This document shows positions 1-8,371 of a DNA stretch of 64,000 nt, one piece after another. The notes beneath the pieces were generated by a model. That model saw only the letters and a list, made by a program, of their open reading frames with translations. It had not been told where the DNA came from and searched no databases. Origin of the DNA: Lachnospiraceae bacterium A4 (lineage in GTDB: Bacteria > Bacillota > Clostridia > Lachnospirales > Lachnospiraceae); assembly GCA_000403215.2 (NCBI GenBank), contig KE159531.1:18707-82706 (forward strand). Reading direction: 5' to 3'. Every line of letters starts with the position of its first letter. Within the stretch, counting starts at the first letter, position 1. The translations under genes were made by a program, and so were the position numbers.

Positions 1-117
1 TATGAAATCATTATAACGCAGATGGAAGAATATGGGAATTATATTTCTGTTGCTTTATTGCCGCTCCTAGCCATATTGCAACCGCACAGGTGGAATTATT
101 TTCACAATGCCACATAA
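1..117 (+). CDS. possible 3' end of a gene cut by the window edge
   Basis: Frame 1 is open from the first base to a TAA at 115-117, giving 38 residues with a hydrophobic middle (VALLPLLAIL). It ends just before the left inverted repeat of the IS1380-type element. No family is recognised, and an open frame this short could arise by chance. It may be the tail of an upstream gene whose distal part was displaced by the insertion. Confidence 0.2.
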   Translation, partial: YEIIITQMEEYGNYISVALLPLLAILQPHRWNYFHNAT

Positions 118-141
118 TTCCAGTACTTGTAGCATGTTTTA

Positions 142-1760
142 TAGCCTCAAACTTTGCACCCATTGGGTAAAAAACGGTGCGGCATTTCCTTGTCCGTGGT
201 ATACTGGAGTTAGCAAAAACATACAATTCCGGAGGTCATCATGGGCAAGAACATTATTGTTGAATTAACAAATGAGCGTATTATACCAAGCGGAGGGCTT
301 GCTGTCGTAGGCGCCATCCTCGGAAAAAGCGATTTCGTCAAAAACTGCAACAACATGAAAGTCGACTGCAACCATCCCCAGCATCAGATAAAGAACGGTG
401 ATGTCCTGCTGACATATATCGGCATGCAGTGCATGGGGAAACCCTCCTTTGACGCTGTGCATGAAATGGACGATGATCCGGATTTTTATAAAGCCGCACT
501 TGGCATCTGCTATGGCATCCCTTCTGCGGAGACTTTACGCCAGCGCCTTGACCTGATTGGCAGTTCCATCCGTGTCCGGATTCTGGACGAGAACGTCAGG
601 ATGCTGAAATCCAACGGCATCGTGCCCTCAAAGCTCCCCTGCGGGTATGTCCCGGTCGACATGGACGTCTCGCCTTTCGACAACTCGAATACCAGCAAGG
701 AGGGCGTGTCCCGGACTTATAAAGGCTGCGACGGCTACGCCCCCATGTTCGCCTATATTGGCAGCGAGGGCTACCTTGCCAACCTGGAGCTGAGGGAGGG
801 AAAACAGCACTGCCAGAAAGGCACACCCCGGTTTTTGGATGAGACCATCAACATATGCCGCCAGCTGACGGATGAGCCCCTGCTCTTCCGGCTCGACTCC
901 GGCAACGACTCTGCCGAGAACATCGGGATCCTCCTGGAGAGGGGGTGTTATTTCATCATCAAGCGCAACCTACGCAAGGAAAGCAAAGAGGACTGGCTGC
1001 AGATGGCAAAAGACAACTCCAAGGACATTACCCATCCCCGGGATGGCAAAGCTGTCTATATCGGGAGCGACTGGAAGGAGATCATATACCAGGCAGGGGA
1101 TGGCACCACAAAGCATGCCGTAATCCGCATGGGATATGAGATCATCGAGCGCACCATTGACAAAAAAGGGCAGTTCCTCCTTGTGCCGGACATTGAGACC
1201 AATGTTTGGTGGACTAACACGGGCTTTACAGACCGGGAAGTCATCGGGCATTACCATGCCCACGGGGAAAGCGAGCAGTTCCACAGCGAGCTGAAGTCAG
1301 ACATGGATCTTGAACGCCTCCCGTCCGGAAAGTTCGAGACCAACGAACTGGTGCTGGAGCTTGCCATCCTTTCCTATAACATACTACGCATGATAGGGCA
1401 GGAAACGCTTGGGAAGCGGAATCCCCGCCAGAAACGAGCTGTAAAACGCCGCAGACACAGGACAGTCATCAACAATCTGGTCAATATCGCATGCCATGTG
1501 ACAGAACACGCCCGGAAGCTGATCATAGGTCTGGGGAAGAGTAATGTCTGGCGGGATGTATTCCAGCGTGTGTACTATGCCTTTGAATATTTCGCCCTCT
1601 AGCCCGGCTGACAACAGGATACGTACCAACCAACCCCTGTACGGACAGGGGTTCATGGAGTGATGCCATTTTTATAGAACAACGGCCGTTGCCTCGCAGG
1701 CAGCAATGTCTTACCCCACATTTTTACCGGATAATTTCGTCCGGTTTTAATTTGAGGCTA
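142..1760 (+). mobile_element. IS1380-family insertion sequence, about 1.6 kb
   Basis: The element carries one transposase gene. Its proposed ends are a 10-bp inverted repeat: TAGCCTCAAA at 142-151 and its complement TTTGAGGCTA at 1751-1760. Further inside, both ends carry a similar GGTAAAAA stretch (166-173; on the minus strand near the right end). The 1.6-kb size suits the family. No clean target duplication is visible, so the exact ends may be a few bases off. The right end lies only about 18 bp upstream of a -10 box serving the next gene. Confidence 0.65.
241..1602 (+). CDS. IS1380-family DDE transposase
   Basis: This 453-residue protein has the IS1380 layout. The N-terminal part contains the PSAETLRQRLD segment (about residues 94-104). 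The first catalytic Asp is likely in PVDMDVSPFDNS (about 138-149), the second in FRLDSGNDSAEN (about 216-227), and the Glu in HAHGESEQFHSE near residue 340-350. The frame is uninterrupted and of normal family length, so the enzyme may be active. The ATG follows GGAGG at 230-234. It lies entirely inside the proposed inverted repeats. Confidence 0.9.
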   Translation: MGKNIIVELTNERIIPSGGLAVVGAILGKSDFVKNCNNMKVDCNHPQHQIKNGDVLLTYIGMQCMGKPSFDAVHEMDDDPDFYKAALGICYGIPSAETLRQRLDLIGSSIRVRILDENVRMLKSNGIVPSKLPCGYVPVDMDVSPFDNSNTSKEGVSRTYKGCDGYAPMFAYIGSEGYLANLELREGKQHCQKGTPRFLDETINICRQLTDEPLLFRLDSGNDSAENIGILLERGCYFIIKRNLRKESKEDWLQMAKDNSKDITHPRDGKAVYIGSDWKEIIYQAGDGTTKHAVIRMGYEIIERTIDKKGQFLLVPDIETNVWWTNTGFTDREVIGHYHAHGESEQFHSELKSDMDLERLPSGKFETNELVLELAILSYNILRMIGQETLGKRNPRQKRAVKRRRHRTVINNLVNIACHVTEHARKLIIGLGKSNVWRDVFQRVYYAFEYFAL

Positions 1761-1777
1761 AGCTCACGGATTCAGGT

Positions 1778-1883
1778 TATAATAATGGTAGGAGTTATTG
1801 CAATTTCGGCAAAGAGGGAGAAAGGAGGAGATTACATGTTAAATCTTCAAAGGTATAAGAACGGCGATACTTTTAGGGCATAA
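1778..1883 (+). promoter_or_regulatory. promoter and possible 15-codon leader ORF
   Basis: A perfect -10 hexamer TATAAT lies at 1778-1783, just right of the IS end. No good -35 is seen, so the IS may have displaced native upstream control. A strong Shine-Dalgarno (AAAGGAGG, 821-828 within this kb) stands 7 bases before ATG 1836. That opens a 15-codon frame (MLNLQRYKNGDTFRA) ending at 1883, 39 bases before the secreted-protein gene. It could be a leader peptide or a remnant. The ribosome site is stronger than that of the gene downstream. Confidence 0.4.
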
Positions 1884-1922
1884 ATTGTGTTAAAAAAATT
1901 TTATTGAAAGGAAAATATGCTT

Positions 1923-2732
1923 ATGAAAAGAGTAAAGTTATTAACTACCGTTTTATCAATCGTTTTAGCAATGGGTCTTAGTGTAAATGTGTATGCAACA
2001 GAGTCTGTTGATACTCGTTTAAATTCTGCGCCGGCTGATTATACGCCCAGCGAAAATGGAACAAATACAGTTGCTTCGGAAGAAGATATATTTAGCGTTA
2101 ATGTTAATGGTACTCAGCATGATATTAGGTTGAATAGTGCGCCTGAAGGTTATGTTGCACCATCTACCAGAAGTTCTAATACAGAGCAAGCTGCTTCGGA
2201 TTTCACAGATAATTTGGATTCTGGTATCTTAACACGGGCTAACTTAATGCCGACTGGCGGTGGCGAGTATGTTTATAACCCTACATATTGGAATGATCCA
2301 AAGATTGTATACCGTGCAAATTGTTACGGATATGTATTGAGTTTGATTGCCACTGATACAAGCGATCAGTATGCTGGGTATTTATTTCAACCTGGATATA
2401 AAGCCGGAAAAAAATTTACGGAATTTACTAAAAGTAATATCATAAAGGCAGTCGAGGCTGATATGGGAGTTTTCGGAAGAAGTATCAGAAGTTCAACGTA
2501 CAGTGAAAAGCCTGGCAAAGACGAATATAAAATTGCATTAGTTCTTGCCTCTAACGATTATCATTGGTATAGACAGAATGCGGATGGTTATTGGTCGCAT
2601 AAACCCGGATTAACATCAATAACTGACAAGGATGCTTCGGGTAACCGTATCACTGATCCTCAAACATGTGATCGTAAATATTCTTATGCAAATTACAGCA
2701 CATGGGGAGGCTATTATATTATATCTAAATAA
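1923..2732 (+). CDS. secreted protein with possible Cys-His hydrolase fold
   Basis: The N-terminus is a clear Sec signal peptide (KR, then LLTTVLSIVLAMGLSVNVYA, cut near A/TES). The mature part begins with two imperfect repeats, TRLNSAPADYTPS and IRLNSAPEGYVAPS, about 45 residues apart. The C-terminal half has one Cys in ANCYGYVLSL and one His in DYHWYRQNADG, the order seen in papain-fold (NlpC/CHAP-like) hydrolases. That assignment is inference only. ATG 1923 is preferred over ATG 1917 because it sits at a better distance from AAAGGAAA. The 1609-bp IS lies between this gene and its likely terminator. Confidence 0.7.
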   Translation: MKRVKLLTTVLSIVLAMGLSVNVYATESVDTRLNSAPADYTPSENGTNTVASEEDIFSVNVNGTQHDIRLNSAPEGYVAPSTRSSNTEQAASDFTDNLDSGILTRANLMPTGGGEYVYNPTYWNDPKIVYRANCYGYVLSLIATDTSDQYAGYLFQPGYKAGKKFTEFTKSNIIKAVEADMGVFGRSIRSSTYSEKPGKDEYKIALVLASNDYHWYRQNADGYWSHKPGLTSITDKDASGNRITDPQTCDRKYSYANYSTWGGYYIISK

Positions 2733-2741
2733 GCACTAATG

Positions 2742-4350
2742 CTTGTGAGTTAAAAGTTTGTACCACTAAGAAGCCAGAAAATCCCAGTGTTTTTCTGACT
2801 CTTCCTGTAGCTCATGAATTATCTGTGTTATGTATGATTTAGGCTTTTGCTCCAAAAGGCGGAAAAAATGTTTCCGGAAATAGTGCATAAGGGCTGCTTC
2901 GGAAACCCTTCCTTTGGATGGTGTCCTTTGGTAACGGATCTGACTGGAACAAACCTTTCCAATAAAACGGATGGAAAGGGTCTGTAGTATCCCCATTGCG
3001 ATGCAGGACAGTTCCATATGCACTTCAATGGCACGTACCGTTTTCAGTATTTTTTTACGTGATCTTTCATCCTCCACACGCTCTAAGGGTGTGGGTTCCC
3101 CTTTCTTTTGGTAGTAGCTTAGTTTCGGCATGTGCTTTGACCAAAAGTGATAACAGAATGCGCCTGTCTGCTGTTTCAGTTCACGAAATGTGCATTCGAT
3201 CCGGAAACGGTAGCTGTAAAGCCGGATAATGGATAGCGGATCAAGTGCCAGACTGGTGCTTGCCAGAATGCTCTGGATGCCATCCATTTCTACCAGTACA
3301 AACCGCAGTTCCTGGTACAGCTTCTGCCCCCAAAGAAGATCTATGCTGTAATAGCGTATCGTTTTCTTTTTGCCATAGAGTTCGGTTTCCGTTTCCATGA
3401 ACTGTTCCTTATGGGAGGCGAACAGTCCTTTCAGGTGAACGGCATCCCCCTTTTTGGGCGGCCTGCCCCTGCCAGGTTTTCGGGGACCAGGCTTTTGGAA
3501 CGCGGTACAGGACTTTTTGGCTTTGGTGACGATTTCCATGTGTACTTTCCCGCTGTTGTTTAATTCCCTGAGTTTTTCAAGGGCTGGCACAGTAAGGAAA
3601 TACCTGTCCAGCAGGAGCAGGGAGTCTCCAAAAGTGAGGGCGGCATGATAAGAATCCTCCACCATCTGTACCACATGAGAGGCAGTTGAAACAGATGCGC
3701 CTTTCCATTCCCTGGCAGCCTGGAGCCCGTCATGGAGCCGGATGCTTAAGGGGATGCACGCCCAGCTGCGGAAGTTCCCGGCCAGTATGCCAAGCCCGCC
3801 GAACATATGCCCATGCATGTATTCTGGTTTTGCAGAATTCTCGGATTCCTGGAATAGCTTCTTCACCCCCGGCATACGGCGTCCTTCTTTTGACTGCTTT
3901 ACCCCGTCACCAACAAGGACATGGAAGTTCCCTTCCTTGTAAAGGGGCGCATACAGTCTGACAGCAGAGAACCAGCGTTTTCGGATATCCTCTAATGACC
4001 ATGAGGATGCCCTGAAAAAGTGAAGCATGGAATCATAGCAGCCCGGGGCAAGGGCAAGGTCACGAAGTATGGAAGTGACACCAAGCTTATCCGAACGGAG
4101 CATAAGCCCTGTGATGATGATCACAAACCAACGGAAAGCAGCTTTACGGGAAAAACAGGATTCAAAATGGCATAAAATCTTTTCAATAATATTTAACATA
4201 GTCGTATGGTCATCCGCCAGCAAGTATGATAAACTCATATTTGAAATAACTCTTCTGGTGGATTTATCCTTTTTTATTTTGGCAACTTATAGGATACCAT
4301 AAAACCATATGGAAGGGTTATTTTTTTATTGATAACTTACAACTCACCAG
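2742..4350 (-). mobile_element. 1609-bp IS, copy 1, with 8-bp target duplication
   Basis: The ends are imperfect inverted repeats: CTTGTGAGTTAAAAGTT at the left and, on the other strand, CTGGTGAGTTGTAAGTT at the right. The flanks carry the same 8 bases, CACTAATG, at 2734-2741 and 4351-4358. The matched duplication shows a simple insertion with no later exchange of flanks. A second copy of the same length lies inverted at 36125-37733. The insertion is between a secreted-protein gene and a hairpin that was probably its terminator. Confidence 0.9.
2766..4238 (-). CDS. DDE transposase of the 1609-bp IS (copy 1)
   Basis: This 490-residue transposase is probably of the IS4/IS701 superfamily. A first catalytic Asp is likely in FHVLVGDGVKQSKEG (about residues 104-118), a second in DSLLLLDRYFLT (about 204-215), and the Glu in FRIECTFRELKQQ (about 346-358). 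It differs from the copy at 36237-37709 by a single residue (Pro versus Ser in KPGPRKPGRG), so the two copies are recent relatives. The frame is intact and fills the element between its inverted repeats. Confidence 0.85.
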   Translation of the reverse strand: MSLSYLLADDHTTMLNIIEKILCHFESCFSRKAAFRWFVIIITGLMLRSDKLGVTSILRDLALAPGCYDSMLHFFRASSWSLEDIRKRWFSAVRLYAPLYKEGNFHVLVGDGVKQSKEGRRMPGVKKLFQESENSAKPEYMHGHMFGGLGILAGNFRSWACIPLSIRLHDGLQAAREWKGASVSTASHVVQMVEDSYHAALTFGDSLLLLDRYFLTVPALEKLRELNNSGKVHMEIVTKAKKSCTAFQKPGPRKPGRGRPPKKGDAVHLKGLFASHKEQFMETETELYGKKKTIRYYSIDLLWGQKLYQELRFVLVEMDGIQSILASTSLALDPLSIIRLYSYRFRIECTFRELKQQTGAFCYHFWSKHMPKLSYYQKKGEPTPLERVEDERSRKKILKTVRAIEVHMELSCIAMGILQTLSIRFIGKVCSSQIRYQRTPSKGRVSEAALMHYFRKHFFRLLEQKPKSYITQIIHELQEESEKHWDFLAS

Positions 4351-4363
4351 CACTAATGTTATC

Positions 4364-4402
4364 AAAGGTATGGTTGCGAGTTATTTACAACCATACCTTT
4401 TT
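4364..4402 (+). terminator. rho-independent terminator
   Basis: AAAGGTATGGTTG (4364-4376) pairs perfectly with CAACCATACCTTT (4388-4400), followed by a T run. It lies just beyond the IS and probably terminated the secreted-protein gene at 1923-2732 before the insertion separated them. Confidence 0.8.
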
Positions 4403-4439
4403 ATGTGATATGTAAAAATAATAACAAGTAGGAGATTCT

Positions 4440-4916
4440 ATGTTACCAATAGACAACCATAATTTTATAGAAATCACCCCCGAAAACAAGTGCAGTTCTA
4501 TTGATTATCGGATATTCAAAAATATTGCTACTTATCAATCATATCTTTTTGTTAATGAGCAAATTTTCGAGCTTCCAAATGCTTTTGGCGGTATAGGAAT
4601 AGTTAATGTTACTGATTATTCAAAAAATGGAGAGGATTATCTTCTTTATTCTGTTTTAATAGGGAGCGGAACTTTAAGCTGTAATATCATATTTTTTAAT
4701 CTTGCTACGCTTGAAGAACGAGTAATCTTCTCGTATCGTTGTAATGATTTTTCCGCTTTAGCAGTTATAGGAAATAGCCCTATTAAAGAAATATACAAAT
4801 TTTCACTTAGAGATATGAATTTAAAAATTCCCTTTGAAAAACAAAGTATTGGTCTAACAAAATATGCAGGAATCAGCTTTGAATCCAATATTCCATTTGT
4901 TCAAGTATATTACTAA
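4440..4916 (+). CDS. hypothetical protein, 158 residues
   Basis: The ATG is preceded by AGGAG at a good distance. The protein is AT-rich in codon use, has no signal peptide or strong membrane segment, and alternates short hydrophobic stretches (YQSYLFVNEQIFEL, GIGIVNVTDY, YLLYSVLIGSGTLSCNIIFF). This suggests a soluble mostly-beta protein. I do not recognise the family. It stands alone between two terminator-like hairpins. Its size and position after a secreted protein would fit an immunity-type protein, but nothing in the sequence shows this. Confidence 0.55.
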   Translation: MLPIDNHNFIEITPENKCSSIDYRIFKNIATYQSYLFVNEQIFELPNAFGGIGIVNVTDYSKNGEDYLLYSVLIGSGTLSCNIIFFNLATLEERVIFSYRCNDFSALAVIGNSPIKEIYKFSLRDMNLKIPFEKQSIGLTKYAGISFESNIPFVQVYY

Positions 4917-5576
4917 CCAATAAAAGAATATATTTCTGAATCATACTATAAAATGCATATATGTCCGTTTGTAAGAATTTTAGCAAAAGTGCAAGAAAAG
5001 TTTAAGAAAAAACTTGTCACGTTTTAGTTCCTTTTACGTTGCTTATGAATTTTTTGGAATAAGTATAACTCCCATTTTGTTAGATGAATTTATATACACT
5101 TTAGGAATTGTTTAATTTTATTTAGAACAAAGTCCTTTCACATAGGTATATGTATAACCTATGTGAAAGGACTTTTGCCGTTTTCTGCAAAGGTACTGTT
5201 ATTCTTGGTATGATTTAATCTGTTGTGCAAAAACACAACATAAAACGTATGAAAAGGATTATTTAGATTACACCTGATAACATATAGCTGTTGTTAGGTG
5301 TATATTTTTATGCCATAAATTTTGATGATATATTTTTGCATAGATTTGTATATAGGGGATATATAAAATGGGCAATCCAGTACAATATATTTCTTCAAAC
5401 TGAATACAGCAGCTTACGAGTACCCAAATCGACATGGCAGGTCGATGCGGTGTACTCTTTTTTGTTACTGTCGAAAATTGCTGATTTATCAGGACGTATA
5501 CATACGAAGGTCGAAAAGAGAACCGCCTGCAGATTCTTCATTTCAAAAATAAATATTAAGAATGGAGAATCAGAAA
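4917..5576. other. gene-free stretch with one strong hairpin and promoter-like bases
   Basis: No convincing gene is seen in these 660 bases. They hold a 17-bp perfect hairpin (separate entry). Just after it comes the sequence CCGTTTTCTGCAAAGG (5179-5194), matching one half of the TTCTGCA operator found at 7795 and 25570, and a TATGAT at 5209-5214. A second half-site at the right spacing is absent. A 105-codon frame here has poor composition and no ribosome site and looks spurious. Confidence 0.5.
5131..5177. terminator. 17-bp perfect hairpin, terminator-like
   Basis: AGTCCTTTCACATAGGT (5131-5147) pairs with 5157-5173 without mismatch around a 9-base loop, followed by TTTTG and preceded on the other strand by a shorter T run. 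It may end transcription of the hypothetical gene at 4440-4916. Confidence 0.6.
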
Positions 5577-5911
5577 ATGAAGGATATAAAATATATTATT
5601 GCCGATAACGTGAAATTATACCGGAAAAAGTAGAATTTAACACAATTTGAACTGGCATAGAAAGCGGAGCTTTCAGCTGATTCTATCAAGCGGATCTAAC
5701 ATGGTGGGGCAGAACAATGTCGTTGGAAAACTTCATGAGAACTACAGATGCATTGGCTGTCCCCCTTTCATATCTCTCATATGAAAATCATAATGAAATT
5801 CCCATCACAGAACGTATTCTAAATATCTTAAACAGTAAGAGTGTAAGTCAGCAGAAATATTTAGTACGTATGCTAGAAGAAATGCCTCTTGGATTGGACA
5901 AGTTCTTATAG
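5577..5911 (+). pseudogene. XRE-family regulator, decayed
   Basis: Reading from ATG 5577 gives MKDIKYIIADNVKLYRKK, then a stop, NLTQFELA, another stop, KAELSADSIKRI and a third stop. The frame then shifts and continues as MSLENFMRTTDALAVPLSYL to the end at 5911. Joined together these form a normal XRE helix-turn-helix of about 110 residues. Three in-frame stops and a frameshift make it non-functional. Its presence suggests the neighbourhood once carried another regulated cassette. Confidence 0.8.
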
Positions 5912-6091
5912 CGTATACAGGAAAGACGAAAAAGGTGTATAGGGATTCTATGCGCCTTTATTGGTAAAAAACATTGTAGTATGCAGATTTATAAAAGCAG
6001 TTAAAATATTTCCTGTTTTTGCCAAAAAATGAAACCAAATTCTTACAGATGCCGTATTGATAAAAAATTTGAGCAGATAGGATTTGGAGGA

Positions 6092-6652
6092 ATGGACGAA
6101 AAGAGCATACTAAAGAGGTTACGGAACAGGGATGAAAAAGCATTTGAAGAAATAATTGATTTGTATAGCGCTTATGTCACTGCCATTGTCAGAAACCTAT
6201 TAAGCTCAAAGGGAACAAGGGAAGATGTGGAGGAGGTGGTTACAGACACATTTATATCACTGTGGAATACGGTTGAAAGGATCAATTATGAAGAATACAG
6301 CAGCATCAAGGCATACATAGCGGTTATCGCAAGGAACAAGGCGAAGGACTGGCTGAGAAATGCCAAAATGCAGAACCTGCAGTTAATGGATGATATTCTG
6401 ATAATTGATAACAGCGTGGAACAGCTAGTAGTCCAAAGGGAACAGCAGAGGATTATAGCAAGGATTTTAGAGCAGTTGAAGCCGCTGGACTGGAAGATTT
6501 TTGTGGCGTACTACTATCAGTACAAAAAAGTGAATGAGATTGCCCAGGAGCTTCAGGTGAATCCCCAGACGGTAAAAACCAGACTGCGGCGTGGAAGAGA
6601 GGTGCTAAAAAGATTTCTGATTAAAGAGGGATATGGAAGCAATGCAGATTAG
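6092..6652 (+). CDS. ECF-type RNA polymerase sigma factor
   Basis: The 186-residue protein has sigma region 2 (about residues 10-85, with EEVVTDTFISLWNTVERI for core binding and -10 recognition) and region 4 (about 125-175, with VNEIAQELQVNPQTVKTRLRRGREVLKRFL as the -35-binding helix-turn-helix). I chose ATG 6092 because TTTGGAGG lies immediately upstream; a longer frame to 6029 has no ribosome site. The 3' end overlaps a 57-codon ORF, itself overlapping a hydrolase gene, so the three are translationally coupled. The small ORF is the likely anti-sigma position. Confidence 0.9.
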   Translation: MDEKSILKRLRNRDEKAFEEIIDLYSAYVTAIVRNLLSSKGTREDVEEVVTDTFISLWNTVERINYEEYSSIKAYIAVIARNKAKDWLRNAKMQNLQLMDDILIIDNSVEQLVVQREQQRIIARILEQLKPLDWKIFVAYYYQYKKVNEIAQELQVNPQTVKTRLRRGREVLKRFLIKEGYGSNAD

Positions 6653-6806
6653 GATAAGCGATATGCTTGATAATGCTTCAGTATTGATTGAAGAAAACAG
6701 GGAAGTCAGAAACACAACCAACAATGACAGGATCAAGAAAATGGTATTTTCAGAGATTGACTGTACACCAGAAAATATTGTGAAAAAGAAGGGGGAAGAA
6801 ACATGA
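6633..6806 (+). CDS. small protein, possible remnant or short anti-sigma partner
   Basis: This 57-residue ORF starts inside the end of the sigma gene (ATG 6633) and stops at 6804-6806, overlapping the hydrolase start by an ATGA. It reads MEAMQIRISDMLDNASVLIE onward and is charged and probably helical. Position and opening resemble the cytoplasmic start of anti-sigma proteins that follow ECF genes in Clostridia, but no membrane segment or extracellular domain follows. It may be a truncated anti-sigma factor whose membrane domain was replaced by the hydrolase. Tight overlaps at both ends support it being real. Confidence 0.6.
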   Translation: MEAMQIRISDMLDNASVLIEENREVRNTTNNDRIKKMVFSEIDCTPENIVKKKGEET

Positions 6807-7789
6807 GAAAAAAGATATTGAAAATTATGAAATGGGCAGGCTTGATTTTGCTGGGAACTGCTGCAGCACTGATGGTCTGGAATTTTGTCTGCAGGCAGGC
6901 AGAGCGGCCCAAAATACAAGCTGCATACGGAACGGTTATCGAGGTGCAGGGGCATAATATGGTGGTGGATATAAAGGGAGGGGACAACGAAACAACAATC
7001 ATATTGCTGCCCGGCTGGGGATCGCCCTCACCTGTCCTGGAATTTCTACCGCTGGCGGAAGAACTCTCAAAGGATTTCAGGGTTATAACCATAGAGCCGT
7101 TTGGATACGGGCTTTCCGACAGGGTTGGCACAGAGCGTGAGATTCGTGCTGTGGTGGAAGAACTGCATGAGTGTACCCAAAAATTAGGCTGCAATCAGTA
7201 TTATTTAATGCCACATTCGCTTTCCGGTATGTATTCCCTGTACTGGGCGAATACATACCCGCAGGAAGTAAAGGGTTTTATAGGGATTGATCCGTCTGTT
7301 CCCAAACAGTCCGATGAAGAGCCGCTCCCGATCAGCATGGCAGCACTGAATAAGTTATCAGCATATTTCCAGAAAACAGTAAATGTTTTAGGAATTACCC
7401 GCCTGCTTTCTATTAGGCATCCTGAAAACGCCATTTACGCTGATGCCGTTTATCCATATTCAGAGAGGGAGCTGGAAGTATTCCGCATATTATCCATGGA
7501 TTACGCATACAGCAAAGATATTATGAATGAACTAAAGCATATGGAGGCTGGCCTGGAGTCTGTGAGGGACATGAAATTTCCTGAAACAGTTCCGGTATTA
7601 CAGTTTGTTTCAGGGGATAACTGCGAGCTGCTGGAAACATGGGAAACGCTGCACAGGGAGGTCATTACAGAAACGGATATGAGTGAGGTGCTGCGTCTGG
7701 AGGGCGGACATTATCTGCATTTTGAGAGGAAACAGGAACTTGTTGAAAAAGTAAGGGAATGGGTGCGAAAGGTGGAAGCTGTCATGTGA
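6803..7789 (+). CDS. membrane-anchored alpha/beta hydrolase
   Basis: The protein begins with a short basic stretch and a membrane segment (about residues 12-30, AGLILLGTAAALMVWNFV), so the enzyme is probably extracellular and anchored. The oxyanion-hole motif is LLPGWGSPSP (about 68-77). The nucleophile is likely Ser in MPHSLSGMYS (about 137-146), which has PHSLSG instead of the usual GHSxG. The catalytic His is in LEGGHYLHFE near residue 305. The substrate is unknown. It is the last gene of the sigma operon, so its expression probably answers to that ECF factor. Confidence 0.85.
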   Translation: MRKKILKIMKWAGLILLGTAAALMVWNFVCRQAERPKIQAAYGTVIEVQGHNMVVDIKGGDNETTIILLPGWGSPSPVLEFLPLAEELSKDFRVITIEPFGYGLSDRVGTEREIRAVVEELHECTQKLGCNQYYLMPHSLSGMYSLYWANTYPQEVKGFIGIDPSVPKQSDEEPLPISMAALNKLSAYFQKTVNVLGITRLLSIRHPENAIYADAVYPYSERELEVFRILSMDYAYSKDIMNELKHMEAGLESVRDMKFPETVPVLQFVSGDNCELLETWETLHREVITETDMSEVLRLEGGHYLHFERKQELVEKVREWVRKVEAVM

Positions 7790-7794
7790 ATTTG

Positions 7795-7861
7795 CCTTTT
7801 TCTGCAATATAAAGTCGTTTTCTGCATAGATAGTGTAGTCGGAATGTATTTTTGCTATGAT
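7795..7861 (+). promoter_or_regulatory. TTCTGCA direct-repeat operator and -10 box
   Basis: TTCTGCA occurs at 7800-7806 and again at 7820-7826, a 20-bp period. A TATGAT -10 box begins at 7856, exactly 36 bases after the second repeat starts. The same repeats, spacing and -10 distance recur at 25570-25636. The layout is that of a LytTR-type activator site (two boxes on one helical face, second next to a weak -35). It drives the gene at 8003. Confidence 0.55.
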
Positions 7862-8002
7862 AGATATGTATGCATAGGCTTTGTACATATAGGTTTTCAC
7901 AAGGGTTAAATTGTTTCTATAAAATTCGGTAAGGTTTCAAAACTCATGGTTACGGGAATGTGGCTTGTACACATTACTGGATCGGACGAAGGAGAGAGTG
8001 TG

Positions 8003-8371
8003 ATGGATAAATACAAAGGATTGATAAGTATTTTTTCGGATGTCCTTGAAAAATCAAAGGATTACCATATTGCGTATATCTACCAGGTGGGTTATGTGTC
8101 CCTGGTCGGTTTGTTGAGCAAAGCAGAAGGACAGAACCTGTCAATGATAGTTGATGAAATATTTTCCTCGCCGGAGGTTATGGCGGAAAGCCTGCTTCGC
8201 AACTGGCGCTGGCAGTGGTTTTATGAAAACAGGGAACTGCTCCCGCGAAAAGATTATGATGATATCTGCCGGCTTGATGATGAAGTGCCGGACAGCCTTC
8301 GGGAGCAGTATAAGCGGGAGATTCTAAGCTGGCAGGATAAAATACGGGCTGTATTGCAAAAGGGAAGCTAA
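8003..8371 (+). CDS. hypothetical 122-residue protein beside agr locus 1
   Basis: ATG 8003 is chosen because GAAGGAGAG lies just upstream. The protein (MDKYKGLISIFSDVLEKSKD onward) is predicted soluble, largely helical, and rich in Trp and charged residues near LLRNWRWQWFYENRELL. I do not recognise the family. Its 3' end overlaps the 3' end of agrB1 by 4 bp in convergent orientation. Its promoter carries the TTCTGCA repeats shared with the V8-like protease, so it may belong to the same regulon. Confidence 0.65.
   Translation: MDKYKGLISIFSDVLEKSKDYHIAYIYQVGYVSLVGLLSKAEGQNLSMIVDEIFSSPEVMAESLLRNWRWQWFYENRELLPRKDYDDICRLDDEVPDSLREQYKREILSWQDKIRAVLQKGS

Noticed and set aside
5291-5608. 105-residue ORF as a gene
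   Set aside because: It has no ribosome site, poor composition, and overlaps the start of the decayed XRE gene, which explains the real coding signal here.
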